A stretch of 45,931 nucleotides of DNA, taken from contig JAQAJI010000018.1 of the NCBI GenBank assembly GCA_028278665.1, positions 1 to 45,931 on the forward strand. The letters run 5' to 3'. How positions within the stretch are numbered: the stretch's first letter is position 1; the number at the start of each line of letters is the position of its first letter. Positions 1 to 6,503 of this stretch are shown here, piece after piece. The notes below the pieces were generated by a model. That model was given only the letters and a program-made list of their open reading frames with translations. It was not told where the DNA came from and did no database searches. The stretch comes from Candidatus Rariloculus versatilis. Its GTDB lineage: Bacteria > Pseudomonadota > Gammaproteobacteria > Steroidobacterales > Rariloculaceae. Made by a program: the position numbers and the translations under genes.

Positions 1-42
1 CAGGATCCCGGTGATCTCCTCATCGCTGAGCGTCCGGCCGTT
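1..42 (-). pseudogene. Continuation of the cyp51 reading frame beyond an in-frame TAG
   Basis: Reading on the minus strand past the TAG at 45-43, the same frame stays open to the window edge and reads NGRTLSDEEITGIL. This matches the conserved stretch just before the I-helix of bacterial CYP51 proteins. The protein therefore ought to continue through the TAG, and the I-helix, ExxR motif and haem-binding cysteine should lie left of the window. The stop is either a real nonsense mutation or a base error. Confidence 0.6.
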
Positions 43-885
43 CTAGTAGCGGGCCTGCAAAAGCGTCTGCAGGAAGTCGTCGGGCGCGGCTCCCGAGCGG
101 CGGCGTCCCGCCATGATCGCGCCGAGTATCTCGGCGATCCTGCCCCGCGCGCGATCGCGTCGCCGGTGCGCCGGTATGGGTAGTCTGGGCAGGAAGAATC
201 CCAGCGCGTTGATGCCTTCCTGCAGATCGTGATAGGCCTCGGCGAACCCGGAGTCCACCTGGTCGCGGACTTCCTGTCCGAGCAGGCAGCGGCTGGCGAT
301 ATTGACGGTGAGTTCGTTCATCGCGGCCGGCAGGTCGATGTCGCCGGCCTCGCCGAGGTCGTGGGCAAATTGCGAAGCCTCCTCGAACATGATGCGGGCG
401 AACCTGCGCATCGCGGCTTCGCGCAACGCCGGATACAGGAACCCCAACTGCTCGGCCATGATCTCGGGCGCGACGTCGTAAGCCACGCCGCGGCCGAAGA
501 TCGGTACGGTGAACTGGTAGACGGCCTTGGCGTCGAGCTGGTCCTCGGGCGCGCGGAAGTAACTGTCGTGTGCTTCGAGACCCGTAAACAGGACGCATTC
601 GCGGGGTCCGAGCCGGAAGCGGGCCAGTTCGCCATGTTCTCGCCAGCAGCGGCTCAGCATCGCGACCGGATCCCTCTGGAACTCCGGCAGGTGGCCGAGC
701 AGGGGCCAGCCGCCCGACAGTTCGGGAATCGGCTTCGCCGCCGGTGCTGCGGGCTCCGCCGAACTCAGGGTCGCGGCATTGTCGGACCGGCGTGTCAAGC
801 GTGCCCTCAATAAACGAACGGAACCATCGAATACGGAACCCTGGCCTTGTAGCGTCGCCAGAGATCCCTGTACTTGGCCTGGCAA
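43..885 (-). CDS. cyp51: Sterol 14-alpha-demethylase (CYP51), N-terminal half, interrupted by in-frame TAG
   Basis: CYP51 oxidatively removes the C-14 methyl of lanosterol-type sterols. The visible part carries the proline-rich entry segment (GGWPLLGHLPEF, residues about 58-69) and the CYP51-specific B'-helix signature VPIFGRGVAYDV (residues about 127-138). The catalytic C-terminal half is not in the window. The frame ends at TAG (45-43), yet the next codons still encode conserved CYP51 sequence. The start is uncertain. ATG at 885 would overlap the upstream reductase gene by 79 bases. A TTG at 810-808 overlaps that gene's TGA (TTGA) and leaves a protein of more usual N-terminal length. It is the last visible gene of the sdmB-sdmA-reductase-cyp51 operon. 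Family assignment is firm. Whether the gene is functional is open. Confidence 0.85.
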   Translation of the reverse strand: MPGQVQGSLATLQGQGSVFDGSVRLLRARLTRRSDNAATLSSAEPAAPAAKPIPELSGGWPLLGHLPEFQRDPVAMLSRCWREHGELARFRLGPRECVLFTGLEAHDSYFRAPEDQLDAKAVYQFTVPIFGRGVAYDVAPEIMAEQLGFLYPALREAAMRRFARIMFEEASQFAHDLGEAGDIDLPAAMNELTVNIASRCLLGQEVRDQVDSGFAEAYHDLQEGINALGFFLPRLPIPAHRRRDRARGRIAEILGAIMAGRRRSGAAPDDFLQTLLQARY

Positions 886-1910
886 CGGCGCTCATCGCGT
901 CGGGAGCGATGCGACAACAAGGTCGCAAGCCATGCGGGCAACACGAAGGGCACCCAGGAGACGAATCCGCTCGTCAGCGCGAACGAGAGGTATACGCAGA
1001 TCTCGCCGGTATAGTTCAGATGCCGCCCGACTCCCCAGAAGCCGGAAACGAGCAGGCGCCCGTCGAGCGACTCGGCGGGTTTCCCCCAGATTCTGGTCTC
1101 GGGATTGCGCTTGAAGCGGTGCTTTTGCCCATTGGCGCCGCGGAACATCCAGAAGCCGAACGCGTAGAGCGCCACGATCCCGGCAGCGGCGGCAGGGCTC
1201 AGCGGCGGCCCGGATGCGTCCACGAGCCACCAGCCGACGATGCAATAGAAGAACGGCACGAGCACGTAGTCCCCCCAGACCAGCATCAAGCCGAACCGTT
1301 CGCTGATGATGTCCCAGGTGTGGACCATGCCGCCTTCGAACTGGAAATAGTTGAACACGTACACGAAGGTGAATACCTGGTAGAGCATCATCGCCAGGGT
1401 CAGTTCGCCGTAGGCTTCGTACTGCGCCACGGCGAATGACGCGTTGAAGAGCGCAAGCCCGACTAGCGAGGGCCGGTAGCTGAACATCTTGAGGTCGACG
1501 CCGAACAAGGCCGGGTTCAGTTCGACGCCGACGAAGTAACCCCGCCAGAATCCCTCCGACGCACGCCCGGACCGCGCACCGCGCAAGTACAGCCAGCCCG
1601 AGAACGCGAACGCGAAGACGTTCGTCGCGACGAAGAGGGCGATGAAGTGGGTGTTCAGCACCGACAGCGAAAACCAGCCAAGCAACTGCGCGAGGGCTGC
1701 GACAACGGCGCTCAGCACGAACAGCGACAGTCCGTTGAGCTTGTAGCTGATCGATTTCCCTTCGAGTTCGGGCCCGGTTATGCGGCGACCAGGCACGACC
1801 ATCGATCCCACGAACAGGGCCGCCACGAAGACCGCGAGCATCGTGGCGGCCGCGAGCAGCATGCCTCCCGAGAGCATCGGGAGGCCGAATTGCGGCTCAG
1901 ACGCCGGCAT
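807..1910 (-). CDS. Sterol reductase of the ERG4/ERG24 family, probable C-14 reductase
   Basis: This 367-residue polytopic membrane protein belongs to the ERG4/ERG24 sterol reductase family, which reduces sterol double bonds with NADPH. Visible family signatures are ELNP (130-133) with DLKMF (139-143) and RP (146-147), then SGFWGVGRHLNYTGE (289-303), and the typical C-terminal ending VPYSMVPFVY. Eukaryotic ERG24 removes the 14,15 double bond created by CYP51, and the neighbouring cyp51 makes that the most likely job here. Reduction at C-7 or C-24(28) is possible from sequence alone. The ATG at 1910 overlaps the end of sdmA by 14 bases, and its stop touches the cyp51 start region, so the genes are probably translated from one transcript. 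Hydrophobic segments fill residues about 15-110 and 150-255. Confidence 0.88.
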   Translation of the reverse strand: MPASEPQFGLPMLSGGMLLAAATMLAVFVAALFVGSMVVPGRRITGPELEGKSISYKLNGLSLFVLSAVVAALAQLLGWFSLSVLNTHFIALFVATNVFAFAFSGWLYLRGARSGRASEGFWRGYFVGVELNPALFGVDLKMFSYRPSLVGLALFNASFAVAQYEAYGELTLAMMLYQVFTFVYVFNYFQFEGGMVHTWDIISERFGLMLVWGDYVLVPFFYCIVGWWLVDASGPPLSPAAAAGIVALYAFGFWMFRGANGQKHRFKRNPETRIWGKPAESLDGRLLVSGFWGVGRHLNYTGEICVYLSFALTSGFVSWVPFVLPAWLATLLSHRSRRDERRCQAKYRDLWRRYKARVPYSMVPFVY

Positions 1911-2994
1911 TGCCCCCGCCGTTGGCGCACTTCAGGTGCTCGTCCCACTTGCGAACCGTCACTTTCTGAAAAGAGCGTACCACCGGGTTGAACTCGAGCG
2001 GACGGGCATTCCAGTGACTCTCGTAACCCTCCTGTTCCGCTTCGACCGCGTCGCCATCCTGCGCGAGCAGCGGGCCGATGAGCATGCGGTTGGATACCTT
2101 CAACACCGTGCTCATGGCGAATCGGGGAATGTGTACGGGCAAAAGTGGAATCTTCAGCGACTTGAAGTAGAACAGGAAGAAAGCCCGCGTGGTGCGCTCG
2201 TCGACCGGCAGCACGAACAGCCAGTGCTTGATCGCGTCATCGGTATTCGACCATTGGTAGGGATACTGGTAGCAAAGCTCCATGTAATTGGTGTCGTAGC
2301 GCTTGCGATCGACAAATAGCCCGGAAATGCGCCCGCGTCCGACCCTCGTTTCGTAAGCGAGATGCACATCGTCACCGATGGTCTCGCAGCGGGTGAGCTT
2401 CGCGTCCTCGAACGGACGGTAGCGGCGGTGCAGATAGGCGTGGGTAAAGTCGCTGACGTTGTCGATCACCATCGAGTGGTGGGCCGACCAGGTGAAGCTC
2501 AGCGGCACGCAGGCCCAGCGCCCACGCCCCTCGAGCTCGGGAATGTCCGGTATCCGGCGAAGTTCCGATTTTTCCGGGTCGCCGGGAAACAGCCAGACCA
2601 GGCCGTACCTGACCTTCACCGGGTAGGTTCGGAGCGAGACTTTCGGAAAGCCGCGGCCCATGCGCTCGTGCTCGGTCTCAGCGAGCCGGCCATCGGCGTC
2701 GTATTTCCAGCCATGGTAGGCGCAAACCAGCCGGCAGCCCTCCACGACGCCGAGCGAGAGTTTGAGCTGGCGATGCGCGCAGCGGTTGTCCATGGCGTGA
2801 AACGAACCGTCGGTCGCGCAGAAAAGCGCAATCGAACGCTTCCAGAAAACGACTTCGACTACGTTTCCCGGCTTGATGTTGCGTACTTCCTCGACCGCGT
2901 ACCAATAGTCCGGGTCCATGCCGGCGGCACGGACCTGCTGGCGCAGGTTGCCGGCTTCCTCGAAGCCCGGCGGCGCGCCGCGAGCCGCGTTCAC
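1897..2994 (-). CDS. sdmA: Rieske-type sterol C-4 demethylase oxygenase, SdmA-like
   Basis: The product is a 365-residue Rieske non-haem iron oxygenase. The [2Fe-2S] ligands are visible as C72-x-H74 and C91-x2-H94. The mononuclear iron site is NVSDFTHAYLH, giving D182, H185 and H189. In Methylococcus capsulatus, SdmA oxidises the C-4 methyl of sterols and works with SdmB. The position directly after an SdmB-like gene and before sterol reductase and cyp51 genes supports the same role. The start is GTG at 2994: its GTGA overlaps the sdmB stop, and AAGGAG lies seven bases upstream. A longer frame exists upstream but runs through sdmB out of phase. The closest alternative reading is a 3-ketosteroid 9-alpha-hydroxylase-type (KshA) oxygenase, which the gene context disfavours. 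No reductase partner for the Rieske centre is seen nearby. Confidence 0.85.
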   Translation of the reverse strand: MNAARGAPPGFEEAGNLRQQVRAAGMDPDYWYAVEEVRNIKPGNVVEVVFWKRSIALFCATDGSFHAMDNRCAHRQLKLSLGVVEGCRLVCAYHGWKYDADGRLAETEHERMGRGFPKVSLRTYPVKVRYGLVWLFPGDPEKSELRRIPDIPELEGRGRWACVPLSFTWSAHHSMVIDNVSDFTHAYLHRRYRPFEDAKLTRCETIGDDVHLAYETRVGRGRISGLFVDRKRYDTNYMELCYQYPYQWSNTDDAIKHWLFVLPVDERTTRAFFLFYFKSLKIPLLPVHIPRFAMSTVLKVSNRMLIGPLLAQDGDAVEAEQEGYESHWNARPLEFNPVVRSFQKVTVRKWDEHLKCANGGGNAGV

Positions 2995-4139
2995 GACGAT
3001 TCTCCTTCGGCAGCCGGCCGCACGCCCTGGCCGGTCAGGACCCGATCCGGCCGGCCCGCACCGTTCGCGACCGGGCGCTTCGCGTCCGGATTCGTGATGA
3101 CGCTGCGTTGGTGGTAATGAAATGCGTAGGCCTCGTGAACCGCTGCGCGAAGGCTGGTCGGCTTGAAGCCGAGTTCCCGTCTCGCCTTGCCGGTGTCCGC
3201 GTGCAGGCGCTTGCGCAACAGACGGATCGCTCCCGGCGTGAAACGCTGCGGAAAGTCCGGGTGAAAGCGGCTCAGATAAAAGCTGGCCACTTCCGAAAAG
3301 ACGAGCATTGCGCTCGACGGAATCTTCCGCCGCGGCCGCGGCACGCCCGAAACCTCTTCCCACAGGTCGATGATCTCCGAGATGGTCTTGAACTCGCTGC
3401 TGAAGATGTACTTCTCGCCCGAACGTCCACGGCGCATGCATAACAGGTGGCCTTCGACGATGTCGCGCGCGGCAACAAATTCGAAACCCCCGTCAACGTA
3501 GGCGTGCAGCTTGCGGTTGGAGTAGTCGCACATGGCTCTTCCGAGTCGCGAGGGCAGGAAGTCCGCGCCGCCGACCACCGCACAGCAGGTGGCGACCACG
3601 ACATCCTGTCCCGCGGCAGCCGCGCGCCAGCACTCGTGCTCGGCGAGCGACTTGCTGCGCTCGTAGGGCATCGTGCGATCCATCGGGTAGAACTGCATCG
3701 CCTCGTTGCTGGGCGCGGAGGGGTTGTCGAGATCGTAGCCCACCGCGCTGAAGGAGCCCGTCATGACCACGCGGCCGGCTTCGGTCTCGCGCGCGGCTGT
3801 CAGCACGTTGCGGGTTCCCACGACGTTGCAGTCGAAGACTTCCCTGCGATGGGCCCGATTGCCTTCTATCGTCGAGATCCTGGCCGCGACGTGGTAGACG
3901 CCCTGGCAGCCCTCGATCGCGCGCCGGGTTGCATTCAGGTCGCGGATGTCGCCGAACGTGCGTTCGACGTCGAGACCTTCGAGCGCCGCGTTGTTGTCTT
4001 CGTGTCTGAGCAGCACGCGCACGCGCATGCCGTCTTCGAGCAGGCGGCGAACGAGGTTGGCGCCCACGTGTCCGGCAGCGCCGGTCACGAAGACAGGCGG
4101 CGTCGAGGCGTCGGCGGATGGAACCGGTTGCGGGCTCAT
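2991..4139 (-). CDS. sdmB: 3-beta-hydroxysteroid dehydrogenase/decarboxylase-like protein, SdmB-like
   Basis: This 382-residue extended short-chain dehydrogenase has the nucleotide-binding motif TGAAGHVG (19-26) and the catalytic YERSK (Y159, K163), with a preceding serine-rich strand TGSFSAVGY. Proteins of this group oxidise the 3-hydroxyl of 4-carboxysterols and promote loss of the C-4 carbon. The bacterial version is SdmB, the partner of the Rieske enzyme SdmA. It is the first gene of the operon and its TGA overlaps the sdmA GTG. The ATG at 4139 is preceded at some distance by AGGAA. A candidate extended -10 promoter lies about 115 bases upstream. The C-terminus (after about residue 340) is a polar, proline- and arginine-rich tail of no recognised domain. 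Confidence 0.85.
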   Translation of the reverse strand: MSPQPVPSADASTPPVFVTGAAGHVGANLVRRLLEDGMRVRVLLRHEDNNAALEGLDVERTFGDIRDLNATRRAIEGCQGVYHVAARISTIEGNRAHRREVFDCNVVGTRNVLTAARETEAGRVVMTGSFSAVGYDLDNPSAPSNEAMQFYPMDRTMPYERSKSLAEHECWRAAAAGQDVVVATCCAVVGGADFLPSRLGRAMCDYSNRKLHAYVDGGFEFVAARDIVEGHLLCMRRGRSGEKYIFSSEFKTISEIIDLWEEVSGVPRPRRKIPSSAMLVFSEVASFYLSRFHPDFPQRFTPGAIRLLRKRLHADTGKARRELGFKPTSLRAAVHEAYAFHYHQRSVITNPDAKRPVANGAGRPDRVLTGQGVRPAAEGESS

Positions 4140-4468
4140 GCGGCGGTATGATTCCTGGTCACTGGCAATCTATCCGGCGTCCTGCCACCGCGAACGAGTT
4201 TGCCGGTTCCTGCCAACCGGCCCGTCGCGCATGCCTCGTGGATAAGCAATTTGATTTTACCAATGAATCACCTACCGCGCATCGGCTACTGTTCCGTTAT
4301 CGGCGACGGGCGTCTACATTACTCGCGCAACGGTTTAACTGACAACACTCCCGAAGCTCCCGGCGAGCGCTTCGGCGCGGGAAGAAGCGAGGCTGGTCTT
4401 CTACGCCGCACCGCCCGAATGGTCGGGCGGCGCTGAACGGGACGTCACCGTCGGGAAAGGACACCACC
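4140..4468. other. Divergent intergenic region between sdmB and the ABC transporter gene
   Basis: No gene is seen in these 329 bases. The middle (about 4240-4330) is clearly more AT-rich than its surroundings and is the likely site of both divergent promoters. The right end holds AAAGGA seven bases before the ABC transporter ATG, a good ribosome-binding site. Small open frames here on the plus strand have no recognisable content. Confidence 0.5.
4254..4262 (-). promoter_or_regulatory. Candidate extended -10 promoter for the sterol operon
   Basis: On the minus strand the sequence TGGTAAAAT has a TGn extension followed by TAAAAT (five of six matches to the sigma-70 -10 box), inside the AT-rich island. 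No good -35 box lies 16-18 bases upstream, which is common for extended -10 promoters. Transcription would start near 4247 and give a leader of about 107 bases before sdmB. This is a sequence match only. Confidence 0.3.
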
Positions 4469-6304
4469 ATGACAGCGCCCAGCGACAAGCCCGTCATGAC
4501 GATGCAGAGCTTCTTCGGCGTCTGGGGCTACGGCCGTCGTGCGATAGCGCTCGTTTGGAGCACTCACCGGGGTCTCACCGTCACGCTCGGGCTCCTGACC
4601 GTTTGCGCGGGCGTGTTGCCGGCGGCCGTCGCCTGGGTCGGGCAACTCTTCGTCGATGCGGTCGTTGCGGCCGTGGCCGCATACCAGGCGGACGGCGTCG
4701 TCGACTACTCGCCGGTGCTGCGGCTCGTCGTGCTCGAGGGCGCGCTCGTGGCCGCGCTCGCCGGCACACAGCGGGGCATCGACTTCTGCCAGACGCTTCT
4801 CAGGGTTCTCCTGAGCCGGCGCGTGCACGTCATGATTCTCGACAAGGCGCTGACGCTCGAACTTGCGCAGTTCGAGGATTCGGAGTTCTACGACAAGCTC
4901 AACCGGGCGCGCCAGGAAGCGTCGAGCCGGCCGCTGAGCCTCGTCAACCGGACCTTCTCGCTCGGCCGCAACGGCATCGCGCTCGCAAGCTACGCGGGCC
5001 TGCTCGCGCAGTTCTCGCCCTGGGCGGTGATCGTGCTCGTCTGCGCGGGGCTACCGGTGTTCTTCGCCGAAGCGAAGTTCTCCGGCGAGCGCTTCCGGAT
5101 CTTTCAGTGGCACTCGCCGCTGCGCCGCATGCTGTTGTATCTGGAGATCGTGCTCGCCCGCGAGGACCACGCCAAGGAGGTGAAGCTCTTCAACCTCGGC
5201 CCCGGACTCATGCGGCGCTACAAGGACATCTTCGGGCGGATGTACCGCGAGGAGAAGTCGCTCACGGTGCGCCGGGATTCCTGGGGCTTCGCGCTCGGCC
5301 TGTTCGGCACGATCGCGTTTTACGGGGCCTGCGGCTGGGTCGCTGTCGCGACGATCCAGGGACAGATCAGCCTCGGCCAGATGACGATGTACCTGGTCGT
5401 CTTCAGGCAGGGCCAGACGGCGGTTTCGTCCATGCTGAGCGCCATCGGAGGCATGTACGAGGACAATCTGTACCTGTCGAATCTCTACGACTACCTGGAG
5501 CAGCCCGGGCTCGAGCGCCCGAGCGGTTCGTCGGACGGTGTCGATGCCTGCAAGGGAATCGCCTTCAGCGACGTGAGTTTCACGTATCCCGGCGCCGAGA
5601 CGAGCGCGGTACGCGACATCACGCTCGATATCCGGCCGGGCCAGAGCGTCGCGCTCGTCGGTCACAACGGCTCGGGCAAGACGACGCTCGTGAAGCTCCT
5701 TGCCGGGCTCTATCGGCCCGACAGCGGCACGATCAGCTACCAGGGCGTCGATCTTCAGCAATGGGATCCCGCGGCGCTCAAGCGGCGCATCGGAGTGATT
5801 TTTCAGGACTTCACCCGCTACCAGCTCAAGGTCGGGGAGAACATCGGCGTCGGCGACATCGAGGCGCTCCTCGAGGAGCCGCGCTGGCGCGAGGCAGCGC
5901 GCAAGGGCCAGGCCGCAAGCTTCATCGAGTCGTTGCCCGAGCACTACGAGACGCAGCTCGGGCGCTGGTTCAACAACGGCCAGGAGTTGTCCTCCGGCCA
6001 ATGGCAGCGCATTGCGCTGGCGCGCGCGTTCATGCGCGAGCAGGCCGACATCCTCGTGCTCGACGAGCCTACCTCGTCCATGGATGCCGAGACGGAGGCG
6101 GAGATTTTCGAGCATTTCCGCTCGCTGACGAAGGACCGCATCGCGATACTGATCTCGCACCGCTTCTCCACTGTCCGGCACGCGGACCTCATCGTCGTGC
6201 TCGACGGCGGCGCGATCATCGAGAGCGGCGGCCACGCCGAACTCATCGCGCTCGAGGGCCGCTACGCTGCGCTTTTCGAGTTGCAGGCTCGCGCCTACCG
6301 TTAG
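4469..6304 (+). CDS. ABC transporter half-transporter, fused permease and ATPase
   Basis: The 611-residue protein has an N-terminal membrane domain (hydrophobic stretches near 35-65, 84-100, 170-200 and 275-298) and a C-terminal ATPase. Walker A is GHNGSGKTT (398-406), the Q-loop glutamine is near 446, Walker B is ILVLDEP (528-534), and an H-loop SHR follows near 565. The signature is LSSGQ (507-511) instead of the usual LSGGQ. It is an exporter-type half-transporter that would act as a dimer in the inner membrane. The substrate cannot be read from the sequence. Being divergent from the sterol operon, a lipid or sterol cargo is thinkable but unsupported. The ATG has AAAGGA seven bases upstream. 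The stop codon TAG lies at the base of a long hairpin (6303-6372). Confidence 0.9.
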   Translation: MTAPSDKPVMTMQSFFGVWGYGRRAIALVWSTHRGLTVTLGLLTVCAGVLPAAVAWVGQLFVDAVVAAVAAYQADGVVDYSPVLRLVVLEGALVAALAGTQRGIDFCQTLLRVLLSRRVHVMILDKALTLELAQFEDSEFYDKLNRARQEASSRPLSLVNRTFSLGRNGIALASYAGLLAQFSPWAVIVLVCAGLPVFFAEAKFSGERFRIFQWHSPLRRMLLYLEIVLAREDHAKEVKLFNLGPGLMRRYKDIFGRMYREEKSLTVRRDSWGFALGLFGTIAFYGACGWVAVATIQGQISLGQMTMYLVVFRQGQTAVSSMLSAIGGMYEDNLYLSNLYDYLEQPGLERPSGSSDGVDACKGIAFSDVSFTYPGAETSAVRDITLDIRPGQSVALVGHNGSGKTTLVKLLAGLYRPDSGTISYQGVDLQQWDPAALKRRIGVIFQDFTRYQLKVGENIGVGDIEALLEEPRWREAARKGQAASFIESLPEHYETQLGRWFNNGQELSSGQWQRIALARAFMREQADILVLDEPTSSMDAETEAEIFEHFRSLTKDRIAILISHRFSTVRHADLIVVLDGGAIIESGGHAELIALEGRYAALFELQARAYR

Positions 6305-6372
6305 CAGCCCGTGGTGAAAGTCCCAGGCCTCGCCGGTCTCGCTGCGACGCGGGACTCACGCCACGGGCTGCT
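6303..6372 (+). terminator. Long imperfect hairpin after the ABC transporter gene
   Basis: A perfect 12-base inverted repeat, AGCAGCCCGTGG at 6303-6314 and its complement at 6361-6372, brackets an inner repeat AGTCCC / GGGACT. Together they can form a stem of about 20 pairs with a small internal mismatch and a loop of about 26 bases. The left arm starts inside the TAG stop codon. No T-run follows, so this is not a canonical intrinsic terminator. It could still end transcription, protect the 3' end or be a structured RNA. Confidence 0.35.
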
Positions 6373-6503
6373 GGCATTTGTGAGCGAGGCGTGGAGCTCG
6401 TGGCAAAATGCCGCACAACGCCCGAGCGGACGACAGCAGTGAGACAGTCTTTCACTGCACGCGTCGGGCACCGGTCAAGGACCGCCGGACTCGGCAGCGC
6501 CCC

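Noticed and set aside
43-45. Amber recoding (for example pyrrolysine) at the cyp51 TAG
   Set aside because: TAG is used as an ordinary stop in the ABC transporter gene (6302-6304), gmk (28748-28750) and the DUF445 gene, and no recoding signal is seen.
4222-4230. Single DnaA-box-like sequence CGTGGATAA near the sterol promoter region
   Set aside because: It is one mismatch from consensus and isolated. Such matches arise by chance in a window this size.
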